A stretch of 64,000 nt of DNA from Coffea arabica (Eukaryota > Streptophyta > Magnoliopsida > Gentianales > Rubiaceae): positions 17,299,557 to 17,363,556 of the forward strand of contig NC_092320.1 of assembly GCF_036785885.1 (NCBI RefSeq), in the 5' to 3' direction. Shown here piece by piece: positions 48,286-62,460 of this stretch. The notes beneath the pieces are model-generated. The model was given only the letters and a program-made list of their open reading frames with translations, was not told the DNA's origin and did no database searches. Position numbers and translations under genes: made by a program. Every line of letters starts with the position of its first letter. Positions within the stretch are counted from its first letter, which is position 1.

Positions 48286-51200
48286 GCAGTCACATGTATT
48301 GAGCTGTTTTATATTGTGATTTGATGCTTTGATCTAGTTTCATATGAGGTACTAACTTTGATACTCTGCCCTTGGCTTGGCTCTCTTTAGTGTTGTGGAT
48401 GGTCAGGTTAAGCCTGTAGATGATGAACTTTCAAAATCTATTTTGGAGAATAACAAGTGCTTTTTGTTGGATTGTGGCTCTGAGATTTTTGTTTGGGTTG
48501 GCCGGGTAACTCAAGTCGATGAGAGGAAGACTGCCATTCAAGCTGCTGAGGTACAAGTTTTACACTTATTCTTCTTCTGCTCTTTAGATGATGCAAACTC
48601 TTACTCCTTTCTCGCACTTTCAGGAGTTTGTTGTTAGCCAAAATAGACCGAAGTCAACCAGTATAACACGGCTAATTCAAGGTTATGAGACACATTCATT
48701 TAAGTCCAACTTTGATTCTTGGCCATCAGGATCAGCACCTGTTGCTGAGGAGGGAAGAGGAAAAGTAGCAGGTAAGTTGGTTTCATTTGAAAACAAACTT
48801 GACCTTTGGTTGGGTGTGTTTCTTTAATTCTGGAACTCTCTCATACTTGACAGCTTTGCTGAAGCAACAAGGTGTTGGTGTTAAGGGAGCAAGCAAAAGT
48901 GCTCCAGTGAATGAAGAAGTCCCTCCATTGCTAGAAGTAGGTGGAAAAATTGAGGTATGTCTCTTAATAAAATCTTTACTGAGGGTTCGTAATCTGGTTA
49001 CCTTGTTTTGTGTCTAATGTTTTTCATACCATATCCAGGTTTGGTGCATTAATGGCAGTGCAAAGACTCCAGTTCCCATAGAAGATATTGGTAAATTCTT
49101 TAGCGGAGATTGCTATATCATTCTCTACACCTACCATTCTCATGATAAGAAAGAAGAGTATTACTTGTGCTATTGGATTGGAAAGGATAGCATTCAGGTA
49201 ATTGCTGTTGTCACTTTACAGCCCCAAATAAGAACTACTTGCTTCTCATTTTACTGCATTCATCAGTTCTTTATACATTTGAGCTTGTCTGCAATTTTCA
49301 AGTTTACCCTCAGTTAAGTTAAAGAGCTTTAGTTTGTCCTGCAGAAAAGAGCTTTATTGTTAAGTGATATTAGTAATGATGTCGCTGATAGCAAACTGTT
49401 TTCATCACCGTACTTTCAGTATATTAAAGTAATTGGCTGTCTCACCTTTGAGCTAGTAAAACTTATTAAGTGAAGCCCCCTCTATTATACTTTTTCATGT
49501 AGGGGACCAAGGGGGAAAGAATCTTTCCAAAACTCAGCCCCTTTTGATGTCTTTTTTAATATGATCATTCATCATGTCCGGGGCATACATCCATATGCCG
49601 ATGTTAATACTTTCCCTTGGCACAAACGATAAATTTCTTTTTTATCAGTCATTGAAAACTTTGCACATGTATAATTTGTTTTGGTCCTGATGAGAATTTG
49701 TGTCCGGACTTTAGGAGGACCAAATTATGGCCGCCGGGCTAGCTAACACAATGTGCAACTCGTTGAAGGGAAGACCTGTATTGGTAATGTTACTGCTACT
49801 CTCTTTCGCCCTATTTTCTGTTCTAGCATCATGAAATGAATATTGAGATAAACTTATTGTACAGGGTAGGATATATCAAGGGAAAGAGCCGCCGCAGTTT
49901 GTTGCCATCTTTCAGCCAATGGTGGTCCTTAAGGTACTTGGTCTTTGTGCAATTTTGATGCTGATTGACTTCTTTAATGTATTGGTTTAATTGCTTCTGA
50001 TTCTTTGCTCCATTACAGGGTGGAGTCAGCTCTGGGTATAAGAATTACATAGCTGACAAAGGATTGAATGATGAAACTTACACTCCTGATTCTGTTGCAC
50101 TCATTCGGATATCTGGAACATCAGTGCATAATGACATAGTAGTTCAAGTTGATGCGGTATGCTTGATCCAATTTCCACTTCAGCTGTTCAGATGTCATTT
50201 TCCATAGGATTTTCAAGATTCATAGATATACTGATTATTTTCTTATTCTTGTTCCATTGGTGACTCTTTCCTCAAGGACCTTTTTTTTGGGTGCATTTCA
50301 TATGGTTAATCATCAACCTTCTGGTTGTCTAGAATTCAAGTATAGTAATGTCATTTTAATTGAATATAGGGTCTCTCCTCAGTTGCTTAAGAATAGCTTA
50401 TTATAGTTTTCTCAAGCTTAAAAATACCTAGGTTTAAGGTCTTTGCTTGACTTTTGATTTTAGCTTATTTTAAAGCTGGAAAAGCTTATTGTGAGAAGCT
50501 GCCATTCTGCAGCTTATGTAAAAACTTTAGTCCTTTTCAGAATTTTAATGCAAAAATTGTGCTGCAATATGTTATGGGCTATGAATTGGCCATAAATGAT
50601 ATGGATGCCTTGTATCCTTTTCAGGATTACCTTTTGTTCGGGCTGCATACTGAAATACTTATTTGTCCATTTTGAGCTTCATGCAAAGAAGTTTTTCTTA
50701 ATCAAATCAGTAGTGCAGTTGGCTCTAATTCACTGATTTCAGGGCTTTGTAATTCTTTATCTAGAGACATAATACTGGGGATCTTCTCTTATTTAGCTTC
50801 CCCATATTATAAGTCAGGCCTTAGGACAATTGATCACCTTCTAAATGATTGACAATAGGAATTAAAATTTGACCTATATTGATTCTTGCCCCTCTTTGGT
50901 TGCTTGGTTTTTGGCCTGCCTTTGATTTCTCTAACACTTCTATCCTCGTCTCCTCTTTTGTCATGAACATGGTTGTTAATTGAATACGCACTTTGTTTGC
51001 TTCTTTTAATAAATTATCTAATCGAGAAATTACATTTATATCTTGAGTTGATTAAGGTGCATCTTATCATCATTTCAGGTTCCAGCCTCGTTGAACTCTA
51101 ATGAATCTTTCCTTCTACAATCTGGCTCTTCATTATTCAGTTGGCATGGGAGTCAGAGTACATTTGAGCAGCAGCAATTAGCAGCTAAGGTTGCTGAATT

Positions 51201-54200
51201 TTTGAAGGTAAGAGTTTCTGAAAATATTTGACAAAAATGTTTGGCAAAAACAATTGAATATTTGGCCTAAAGGCATTGTGAAAGCAATAAGAAAAGTGTC
51301 CACATGATTATCTGGAGATGTTGGAGTGATTGTGTCTTAGCATGAGTTTTGAGTTGGTGGCGGGACAAGACTTCTGGTCAGCTATATGGTTGATATCAAT
51401 GAGCACATTCTTTTGGCCTTGAGAAAGATTTTACCATGATATCATGTAGTTAGTGTAGCTTTTCCAAGATTGCTGTGTTTCTAGAATTGAGCCTAAACTT
51501 TAAGGAGTTTACACAGCTAATTTAGGTTTGTTTCCTTTCTTGACTGTGATCTTTTTTTTTTTTAACTTTATTTTTTAGTGTAAGTGGGAGGTCTTGAACC
51601 CAGGACCTCTCACTTACACTCCCTCCCCCCATACCACCCAACCCAACCCTCCCCCGCAGCCTGACTGTAATCTTGTATCCAAAACTGAACTGGTCACTTC
51701 TTGTGCCCATGTCCACTTTCTTGTGTTACTTCAGCCAGGAGTAGCTATGAAACATACTAAAGAAGGAACTGAGAGCTCTGCATTCTGGTTTGCTCTGGGA
51801 GGAAAGCAAAGTTACACCAGTAAGAAAGTGACTCCAGAGGTGTCCAGAGATCCCCACTTGTTCACGTTTTCATTTAACAAAGGTAGCTCATTTAGTTAGT
51901 CATCCAAACGTCTACTTCTTTTAATGTCAAACTTCTAACTGTTTCTTTGATGATGCTTTCTGCCGCATGTTGATTGTCAGGGAAATTTGAGGTATGTGCT
52001 TGACCTTAAAGTTGGTTGCAAGTTTTACCTTATGTATTATTACTAACATTTGCTAATTATCAAACCTAGATTGAAGAAGTCTACAACTTTTCCCAAGATG
52101 ATCTGCTGACTGAGGATGTTTTGATACTCGATACACATGCTGAAGTGTTTATTTGGGTTGGTCAGTCAGTAGATGCTAAAGAAAAGCAGAGTGCTTTTGA
52201 AAATGGGCAGGTATAACTTAAGCTGCTGTTAGCTTTTGTAATCTACTCTGCTGATATGTCGTTATTCCTTTCATTTACTAACCACTGAGATCATTTCAGA
52301 AATATGTAGAGCTGGCTGCATCTTTGGAGGGGCTGTCTCCTAAGGTTCCACTATACAAAGTCACAGAAGGAAATGAGCCCTGCTTCTTCACAACATATTT
52401 TTCATGGGATCCTGCAAAAGCTATGGTATGTTGACACAAATATCTCCATTTCAGTTTAATCTTCATTCTTCTTCCTAGGTAGAATCAGTAGGTTTTTTAT
52501 TGAATCTTTTGCTATAATATTTATGCCTTGTACAAGCTTAATGTGTCTATTTGCAGTTGTTGATGAGATACTGGATTAGGGTTATTAATGTTTGGTTAAT
52601 GTATATGACATGCTTTAATCACCTTTAACAAATTGCATGTGGGGAATGTGGGGAATGAACGTTAAAGTCAAATAAGAGGGAAGAATTTTTTTAACCCCCT
52701 TTTGGTCAAGATTCCATTCTAGCTTTTCAGAAAATAGCACACTTAGCTTTCATGAGCTTATGGATCCCAGATTTTGTTGAAGATATTCTGAAAGAAGAAT
52801 TACTATGTCTGATGTATCAAACAGTTCTTCATTTTACTGACTTCATCTCACGGTGTAGTGTCATTTGTGCTTGATAGTTGCACAGAGATTCATCTCAACT
52901 CTGTAGGCATAGGGGGAGATCTTGGATATGGTCCTTGGATATGGTCTGCACTTATGCTTTGTTGGTCCTGCTTTTAACACACAAAGTGTTAAAAGCAGTG
53001 CCATGATGCCCTTAGAAATGAATGAGAAATTGTAAAAGAGTGACACTCTTGAAATGGGTTGCAGTTTAAATTATTTCATGGGATGATTTGTTCATGGCAA
53101 TAGAAACCCTCTCTTGCTGTCTTTTTATGCTAGTGATGTAGTATGCTGGAGGGTGTCTCCAAGGGGCATGATTTATCTCAGGTCGTTTACTGTTGAAGTT
53201 AATTGTAGTGTGACTGGTCTTTTATTCTCTTGTTAGTTGATTTACTTCATACTAGCAATTGCTTCCATATTTCTGAGGCTTGATATCTCTTTGAAAATTA
53301 TTGTTCATCAAAATTAGATGTGGGCTAATATTTTTGTCATTGCACATTTGTGAATATCCCGTGTCATTTTACATCATTTAATTATTATGACTGTAAATCA
53401 GATACACTGGTGGGGCTTCAAAGTGATTGTGCCATTAGTTGAGTTCATTGGCATTCTTTGTCATGGCTTGAACATCCATATGGATGTCAATTTACTCATC
53501 TCTTAATCTCTGTCTCAATATTGTCTCCTTTGAGTAGATGATGTGTGTGTGAGAATGCTATTAATTGTCTTTCACTATAACAGGCACATGGAAACTCATT
53601 CCAGAAGAAGGTTTTGCTGCTGTTTGGTGCAAGCCATGCCACAGAGGTAAGAACAAGAATATGATATGTTTAACTCATCATCCACAGGATATATCTCTCT
53701 CAATTCTAACTACTTAAGTTGATGGCTAGATTACAGCTTGTAATAGCAGTTTTCAAACTTTGTAGCTCTGATTTTTCTTTATGTTTCTGATTTTATGTAT
53801 TGATCTAAGATACAGTTGAGGGAAAAAGAAAGTATAATCAGAGAAACTTATTGCAAGGATGTCGAATCTGTTTTGTCTTATTTCTCTTGCAAAGTGAAGG
53901 AAAAATGGTTCACAATGTCCTAATTTATTAAAGGGGCTCTCTGGTTCCTTCTCTGATACCTAAGCTATATGCTTGGTAGCAGTATTTCTGCTTGCACTTC
54001 CAGCTTTATGGAAATGATAATGTTGGGCAGTCATGCTTCATGGTATTGCTGCTTAATCTTTTTTGCTGAATTTTTGTGATCTTGAAGAGAAAATATGGTA
54101 GTCATCTTTAAGGTGTAATATATTATTTGCCCACTTGATGGGTAAGTTGCTGAATTATAGGAGCATTTATTGGTTTCTGTCTAAACTGTTTTGTTTGGTG

Positions 54201-55493
54201 ATATGTGGAAATTCTTGCTAACTATGTGGTGTGTTATGTTTTGACCTTTTTGGTTTTTTGACCACCAGGAACGCTCAAATGGTACAAATCAGGGAGGACC
54301 AACTCAAAGAGCTTCTGCTTTAGCAGCTTTAAACTCTGCATTTAATTCAACTGGTTCTGCAAAACCTACTCTTGCAGCAAGGTCTGCAGGAGTGAGTCAG
54401 GGATCACAAAGAGCAGCTGCTGTTGCTGCTTTATCATCTGTTCTTACTGCTGAAAAAAAGCGGTCACCTGATTCTTCTCCAGCTCGACCTGGTCGAAGTC
54501 CGACATCGGAAACTGGCAGTCCTGGTAATCATATGAATCATTCTTAGTTTGTCATTATTGCTTTGTACCTATGGCTTTTGGAATTACTACCCAGCATTCT
54601 TATGCTGTTGCATAAATAAATCTGTCTGTTGAACCTGGATTATGTTTCTTCCGCACTTGTGATACACAACAGAAATATTTGGCAAGTTTTTTTCTTATCT
54701 CATGCTAAGTGTTAACTACTCACATAAAGCACAAGGATGAGTGTTTTAAGAGATTACTCTTGGGAGTTCGCATATTCCACAAATTTGATACTGTTTATCT
54801 CCTTAGAAAGTCAGATTTGAAGCTATTTATGTAGAATCTAGTTAAGCCATTTTGCTGGTGTCAGTCTTTATGTCTGAAAAGCCATTCCTAATTTCAAACA
54901 TAATTTAAGCACACTAGGTTTTGGTGGTGATGTTTTTTCTTTTCTTGTTTTAAAAGCATGTCTGCATATCTGTCTGTAATGTAAGATTTTATTAAATGCT
55001 GATAGCATCGGGGTTGAAGAGTGAAAATTCCCCTCCGGACCTTGAAGATTCTAAAGAAGGTTCAGAAGTTGAGGCTGAGATAACTGAGCTTGCAGTTCAG
55101 ACCAATGGAGAAGATTCAGAACCAAAGCCAGATTCAGAGCAGGATGAGAATGGCGGTGAAAGTACTCAAAGTACATTTAGTTATGAACAACTGAAGGCTA
55201 AATCTGACAATCCTGTCACTGGCATTGATTTTAAACGCAGGGAGGTTAGTTGGTTCATTAATTTATGGATTTAGAGTATGGCATATCTTGACAACATAGT
55301 AGTTCTAATTAGAGTTTGTAGATGGATTGTCAGTTAGTGATAAGCAAAGTCATAATGAGTTGCCTTCCGTGATTTTCAGGCTTATCTCTCTGATGAGGAA
55401 TTTGAGGCTGTACTGGGAATGACAAAAGAAGCATTTTATAAATTGCCTAAGTGGAAGCAAGACATGCTGAAAAAGAAAGCTGATCTCTTCTAG
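46012..55493 (+). CDS. Villin (actin-binding, VLN2/VLN3-type)
   Basis: Twenty-two coding exons, giving 947 residues with every phase closing: 46012-46067, 46429-46528, 46702-46770, 46850-47086, 47166-47343, 47480-47612, 48391-48550, 48624-48771, 48854-48954, 49039-49197, 49715-49783, 49865-49933, 50019-50156, 51079-51207, 51735-51882, 51981-51991, 52070-52210, 52300-52425, 53584-53646, 54269-54524, 55006-55244 and 55380-55493. Villins cap, bundle and (with calcium) sever actin filaments in the cytoplasm. Six gelsolin repeats are visible, for example [20 protein letters not shown] with [16 protein letters not shown] (first), [15 protein letters not shown] (third), [13 protein letters not shown] (fourth) and [16 protein letters not shown] (sixth). 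A Ser/Ala/Pro-rich linker (about 740-880) leads to the C-terminal headpiece, [20 protein letters not shown] then [17 protein letters not shown], carrying the KKK actin-binding cluster. It ends at F as plant villins do. The first exon gives [18 protein letters not shown]. Exact paralogue number not decided. Confidence 0.96.
46172..46331. mobile_element. hAT-like MITE in villin intron 1
   Basis: Ends GGGTTTGTTTGGATTGA and TCAATCCAAACACGCTC are inverted repeats around about 130 bp of non-coding DNA. No clear target duplication. Confidence 0.55.
48247..48283. repeat. (CT)n microsatellite in villin intron 6
   Basis: About 18 uninterrupted CT units, roughly 110 bp upstream of the exon at 48391. 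Confidence 0.95.
51554..51661 (-). mobile_element. Short tRNA-derived SINE, copy 2, in villin intron 14
   Basis: On the minus strand GTGTAAGTGAGAGGTCCT, a B box GGTTCAAGACC, TCCCACTTACACT and an A-rich tail. A 13-bp target duplication with one mismatch flanks it (TGACTGTGATCTT at 51541-51553, TGACTGTAATCTT at 51662-51674), so it is a true retroposed insertion. It ends about 75 bp before the exon at 51735. Confidence 0.82.
51981..51991 (+). other. 11-nt micro-exon of villin
   Basis: GGAAATTTGAG lies between TTGTCAG and GTATGT. It is needed to keep frame between exon 15 (ending AAA G) and exon 17 (ATT GAA), and adds GKFE between FNK and IEEVYNF. Skipping it would shift the frame. Confidence 0.88.
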
Positions 55494-58400
55494 AAACAAA
55501 ATCCAAAACATCTACCGTCTTATCAACTCTTTTTCTATCTATACTTGCGGTCTTCGGTTTTGACATCTTCTCTGCCAGAGCAACCTGCTTTTATAGGTAT
55601 TTCATGCCTGGTTTGCACTTATAGCAATTTTTGTCTGCGTTATTGTGACCTAGATTTTGTTAGTACGGGTTTGATTATGTGGTGCCGGCTTGAAGTGTGA
55701 TCTTCTTCTCCCGCTTCTTAGTCCTGCTGGGTTTGTCACAATCCAGAGATTATAGTTTAAAAACAAGAGGAATGTCATATTCTTTGATTTGGTCAATATG
55801 TATCCCAGTCTGTGATCTATTGCAGATCTCTTTCCTTTATTTTTCTGCTATGTTTACAGAACATTCTTTTGGTTCATGGAAATGATGTATATTTGTTGCA
55901 CTGTAAGTATGTCGTAAAGTTAATGACAGACTGCTTTCTAGTTTTCTACTTTTCTCAAATAGTAGGGGAACTAATGGTGGTACAGTTTTGGAAATGCATA
56001 GATTGAGACTGTCCATATTTCTGCTCGGCATGGATGATTTGTAACCATCGGTAGCTACTATGACTCTTTGCTCTTTCTCCCTCACCTTCAGAGTCTTTTC
56101 ACTCTAATTGTGCCTCATGAAGGCTACTAATGTAAGCAGGTTGTGATTCTTAATACATGCTACCACACAGTATCCTGCGTGTAAGCTAAACAATTGGAGT
56201 GGACCTAATAACTTGCTGTTTTTGAATTCTTTTCTGTTCGAGTGTCTCTGGTTTTTGGTGTCTGTGCCTTTGTTGGCTTCTCCTGGTAAATTTGTCTTTA
56301 TTGTGGATGGACCTTCTTCTGCAATGCGTTGCTCTCTAGCATCTGCAAGTTGCGCGGAGTCCACCGCACTGATAAAACATTTCTTTATAAGCTTAATTTT
56401 CATAGTAATTTTTAATGACTGATGAGCTTCATACATTGGTAGATGAGCTCAATCTGGACTAGCCATTCAAATTCCAAGAACTGGTAACATCTACTTCCAT
56501 GCAGTTGTCTATTTTGGAGAGAGAGTCCCAAATACTTATATTTGGGAACTACACCAGCAGTTTGTAGGACAAACTGATGGTTTGGGTACAGTTGTCCTGC
56601 ATCTTTAAGGATGTCTGCTGTATTTAGTAGTACTAAATATGGCGGATTATGCATGCTGAGACTTTTCTCGCTGCTGAGGAGGTCAATGAGTAATGATTTC
56701 AGTCACAGGCCATGTTTTCCTTTTGAACCCGATGTACCTTTTTCACTTGTAAATTTGACATTCACTTCCTCTCCTTTTGCTTTTAAAGGAATATGTCTTC
56801 ACATGCCCTTTGCTAATTGCTGTGAAAAAGTGAACTCCACATGCCAATTTGGTTGTCACCTCATGGATTATTGCGAAGATTTAGAAAATGCTGGTGCTTA
56901 CAATTGCCTTGAAATGGACACAATAATGACAATCAATCAAGTTATACCCCAGGGATGTAGGTCATGCAAACATGGGATAATCATCTGTTCTATACTTTAT
57001 CTGCAAATCCATTCTTTCTGTTATTGGAATTCATTTGGTGGGGATGAAAGAGAGGAAAGGGGGGGGGGGGGGGTGGGAGGATGAGGGGTAGCTCTATGAG
57101 TTACCTTGGACCACCCCCAGAAAAAAGAAAGGCCAGGTTGTAAATCTTGCATGACAGAAGGGCTTATAGCCCTTCCAATGTCATGATGATTGCTCAAGTC
57201 TCTCACCTATAAAGACTCAAAACAGTTCTTTATTGCTCGTTGGGAGCCATATTAAATATTTTGGGGCCGAAAGAGGAGTTTTGGAGATTTTTTTAGGTCA
57301 TCTTTACCCTACAACTTTTGGCACTTCCATTTCATTCATCAAACTTTTCAAGTACTATATTAGATGAATCATCAGAGTACTTATGAACAACACTCATCCA
57401 TAGCAACCACTACTTAGAAATGACGTTCCCTTTTTGTAATCTGGTTGCTAGAACCCTTGTACACTTTTAAAATTTCAGTCTTGTGGTATTTGATCATCAC
57501 TTCTTCTTTTTGGTCGGCTAGAAACATTGGTTGGGTATCCACACGCCTCCATTCTTGTTGTATCAGTTACATAATTCACCTGTATAACCAAAATTATTTA
57601 TAACATGCAGAGACAAGCTCAAGGGTATGGCATACTGATCAGATTTTTCCCCCCCGTTTTCTTGGGCTTACAGTTTTTAGAAATTAGAAATCCAAGAAAA
57701 TTTTGGATTACAGGTTTAGGGAATCTCTTTTAAGTTTGGTCCGTCTTATAATTATCCCCTATTACAACTTTTTTCTTGTTGGGGACCAGGAAGTGTTGTG
57801 AACTTTGTTTTCTTTCCTCAAAACAACTCACTCACACATGCTATAGATCATTGCATCCAACTTTTGTGGAAGTATTTATAAAGTCCACGAGACTATAATA
57901 TGATGACACAACACTTGGAATTTATCCCAGATAGAATCAAACTTTTCACTTAATTTCCTCATACTAGTGGCAAGTAGACTTAGTGACCTGACAAACAGGA
58001 TAACAGAGCATATACGTGTGTGGTATAGTGCTTGAGGATTTGGTCTTCTGTCATGTGAATGACAGAACATTCATAAGCCACCCGTGAGAGCATATATGCC
58101 AATGGAACTTCTGCTAAAATATTTCATCACCTTTCCATGTTAACAAAGCTTAGGTTATTAGGTCTTCAATAATTGGCCATGGGGGATGGCAACTTGGCCA
58201 ATTTAGAAACTGCCATGTGTAAGAAAGACATACATTATTTTTCCTAGTGACTATAACTGTTGTATAACCTTATTTATCCTACACTAGGGGGAGCGAGCGG
58301 ACCTAAGGAGGCCTAGGGATAATCCGGAAAGGACTGAACCATCATCGGACCAAACGGGCGCACTGTACACCCACTTGAATTTTTTAAAGCAAAACCACTT

Positions 58401-60187
58401 TTAATGTGGTTCCCACCCCACTAAACTTTAATACTTTGGTAGTGGTCATCAGCTCAAAGGCTGGGCTGGTGGTTAAGAAATACATACATTCTGGCTTGTG
58501 ATTTTGTCATTTATACGGCAAAAACATTATATTTATTCTTGATGCCAAGTATCAAGTGCAAAAGGGGAAGAAAAAAAATGGAGGGTAGCAGAAAGATTTC
58601 ACCTAAATAGACGAGCAAAGATTGTCTTGGAATGTCTTACTAATAGTATTTCTTGAACATAGAATGGGAGGATTTGGTCCATGTACCGTTTTCTTCATTT
58701 GGCTGTTTTGTTTGCCATAAGATTGTGATTAGGACATTCTTGTTTTTAATTCATATCATGATTGACGTGTTTGGAAACCAGAGAAAAGATAGTCTAAACT
58801 ACAAACAATTGACATAGGCAAGAAGGGGTTTAGTAAAATCACATTAAACAAATTGTTCAATTTGCCGTGTGAAGTAAAGCATATGATAAAATGATTTCTT
58901 CCTAAATTATTCAGAAAGTATCACATCATCACCTTAATTATGCTACTAGATATGGTCTATCGACAAACCATTAAATTGGATTGCTGCATACTTATCAAAC
59001 CGGGCATGAATAATGATTAATGACAGAAAGCAATCTGTACAGAAACTACATCTCCTTTCAGGCTTTTTAATCCCTTTTCGTCTGTTGCATTATGCTAAGT
59101 TCTACGCTAATTAGTACAGTTAGCTTCATTTTTTATCCAGCCAACTATCAGAAGATATATGTATGTGGAGAAAATAGTAATCTCATGTCCAATAATGTCA
59201 CGTTATCTTGTATAAATTGGCCAGCAATACATACAAATATTTCGAGTGGAGCAATAATTTTGATATTCAATTTGTTAGTTTTCCAATCCCATGCATGCTA
59301 CATGGGAGTGATTTAAGGCGTAGTCTTATAGGTGATGGAATCTTCATATGTATGTGGAGTATAATGATGCACATTTCTAGATTTTTAACCCCAAAAATGC
59401 TCCATTAGCAACTCTAGGCTCATACCAAAAATTAATTTAGCAATTTGGCGGTATTAATGTGATTGATGACCTCCCACAAAATTAGTAGAATCATCTAGAC
59501 TTTCCATTGTCATTGTGTGTATTTTTCTATGGTCTAGAATTTTATAGGCTCATGTCTGAGGGTGCACAAACTTAGATTCTACACTATGTGAGCAGAATTT
59601 CTAAGGATAGAGTCCTTGAGCAATCTAACATATTGTGGAGCCTTTAGGGCCTAAGGCCTGTGGTCACACAAGCAATTTGATATTGGAGCTTTGTTCACTT
59701 CTCCAAAAACAAAGAAAGAAGTAATTAAAACATTTTGGAACATTATTATTATTCTGTATCTTGAGCATTCCATCTCATGCAAAAGCTTTGTAGTTTTGTT
59801 CACACATACATACAAATTCATCATCACTTCACTCGTTACTTCTCTTCTCATAGCATATCAAATTTGTCATATGTGTATAGTCCACCTCAAATTGTCTTGG
59901 ATCCAATCCTTCGCCAAGAAGGCACATGGAATTGGTTGCACACCCTCCTTTGTCCTAGTTTGCAAGCTAATGATAAATATGACAAGTTATACTTTCTGTG
60001 TATAGAATAGAATGGAGTTGTTGTTTATAGGCATAAATCCTCTCGAAATGGTGAATTCTTAAAATGAACATGACACTCTTTTCTTTTATTTATTTTTAAA
60101 AAGAATCAGTTGTGAGTCTTTATCTATTCTTTAATGACTCGAATACGAGATTTATCGATAATAAGTAAAGCGTCGTTCGTCACACTA

Positions 60188-60190
60188 ATA

Positions 60191-60226
<36 letters not shown>
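60188..60226. repeat. (TA)n microsatellite, interrupted
   Basis: TA units with one ACA interruption near 60209. Confidence 0.93.
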
Positions 60227-60227
<1 letters not shown>

Positions 60228-61657
60228 GGTCCTCATTGCTACTTAAAAGTAAGTGAACATGGTTGAATGAATTGATTGAAAAACTTTCTCCAAAGTCCAT
60301 ACTTTTGAAGAATTTGGGACCATTAGCTCATTTCAACTCATACAGAAGAAAAAGACTGGCTGTTCCTTTTAACTTTGGCACGAATTAGGCCTTGACAGGT
60401 GGAATACAATCCTGTTGTCGGTGCCTTTTATTTTTCAAGATGGTTGAATATGATGAAGCACTCATAGCACAATAAGGTATGCAATATTTGAGAGGATCCA
60501 AGGTAAAAAGTTTCCCATCACCGGTCTTATCTTCCACTTCTAATCCCATTTATTACATCGTCCCAAAATCCTCAAGAATCACTTGCACCATATCCCTTTT
60601 GGAAGAAAATATTCCAAAATCTCAGCTGGAAAATGAATTGGATGTGTAGATTGTTGTTGGCCACCATCAATTTGCTCACTATAATGGTCTCCAATAAGTC
60701 ATAAGCCTAGAGACTTTCATTTCATCACGATGGATTGCATTTTAATTTGTGGAAAAGACGTTATTGGTTTAATTTCACTTTGCTGTGGTAGGCCTTTTTT
60801 TTTTTTTCTTTTTCCCTATTTTTTGGTCAAGAAAAACATTCAAGAAATTTTTGCTTGGCATATTAGCATGATGTCAGTAACTTTAAATATATGATCCAAG
60901 GTATCACAAATTATTTATGCATAAACTACAGCGGATTTAGTACAAAAGATTATTGTTTTCTTTTGCTAAAAAGAACATGAATTGGTGGAATAGTACAAGA
61001 AAAATATGTAACCACAAAAGCGAGAGGTCCAGTTTCCTTGCAAGAAAATCAATTTGACTATAATATTTAGAGAACCCTCCAAAAAAAAAAGTAAATTAAG
61101 ACCTCTATCAAGACTTGGAAGTTCATCCTTGTTCGAAATGGAATTTATTTTTTTTTAAACTTTTGTGGGTTTTGGATTTTTTTCTAATATATACAGTTTT
61201 AGAGATGTAGATTGATAAGAAATCAAGAGTTGAGGTTCCAACCTATCAATTTGTGGATTAAACAACAAAAGAGGTTCCCACATGTAGGTGAGCAATGCCT
61301 TTCTATCACTTGTCGTTTTGGGCACGTTTTGATACGTAATTAGACAAGAAACATGAGGTTATCGTTTAGTGGGAGCCAATGATGTTGTCTAATTTCTTTT
61401 ACTCTTTTTTTTTCATTTCTTTTACTTGTATGTCTGTTGGTTAGGAATAGAAATCAAATAAGAGTCCGTCTAACAAGCGCCCAATGGGCATTCATTAAAA
61501 TGGAGTTCAGATGTTCATATTTTGAAAACGTACTGTTAATTAATTAAAGAAATCATATAAATGTAAACTACGATAATAATTGTTAGCGTCTGAATTCATA
61601 CAGTAGGTTAAATGTGATCTAAGTGCATTAATGAGTGGCCAATGCTTATGTGTGTGT

Positions 61658-61659
<2 letters not shown>

Positions 61660-61722
<63 letters not shown>
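61660..61722. repeat. Long (TA)n microsatellite
   Basis: About 31 uninterrupted TA units, preceded by (TG)n and followed by (TATG)n, likely length-variable. Confidence 0.95.
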
Positions 61723-61734
<12 letters not shown>

Positions 61735-62342
61735 CTACAACTTAGATTACCTTTTCTAGCTTATGATTAAATTCAATATTTTACTGACTAAACCTATGTA
61801 CGAATGAGAAACTTGTACTAGCATGGAATGCATATGTAAACCAAACATCTAAATTTTCATTTGACAGAAGGAAAGGAGAGATAAAGGAACTTTATCATTC
61901 AATTACTTCTAACAATGATTAAAAAAAAATTTAAAAAAAAAAACACTTTTTGGACTTGACGGCTAATGAGCAGAAAAAGAAGCACTATGGATGACTCGAA
62001 TCAATCAGCAATTACTTACGAATTTGGATTAAACAATCCAAAACCATGAGATGATTGGAGACTGTTGAATCAGATTATGACATCCCTCCTTCTGTACAAG
62101 CTGCTATTTTCAGGGACATGATCCAATTGAAGTAATGAAAATTGTAGAGTATGTTTTGGATAGAAGATAATTTAAAATTTTTTTTTTTGAATAATACTGT
62201 TTCTTACGATCCTACTATCCGAATCTATAGGAGCGATCCGGATCGTATGCGAAATCGGAAAATATGAGTGTTAATCAGAGAGTAATAAGCATGATTCGGC
62301 CTAGGTGCTCACGCTGGCACATCATTAATACTAATTAATATT

Positions 62343-62460
62343 GTTATTTTTAAAATCTTTTTATAGCGTAAAAAAGTTGGAAGACGTGAATTTGAAACAT
62401 TTCACTTCTTCACTTATACTTCCTTGTTTAAGCCACTAAATCCATCTCTCCTCCTCTTTA
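62343..62460 (-). mobile_element. Possible decayed short SINE, copy 4
   Basis: On the minus strand GTATAAGTGAAGAAGTG, then TTTCAAATTC in the B-box position and a short A run, in the same order as the copy at 42582. No target duplication found. Confidence 0.35.

Noticed and set aside
56611..57084. 157-codon open frame with many Cys
   Set aside because: No signal, domain or splice partner recognised, and its end runs into a 15-base G tract; likely chance within the spacer.
60090..60180. Possible additional SINE copy (GTATTCGAGTC on the minus strand)
   Set aside because: The rest of the family's motifs and a target duplication are missing.
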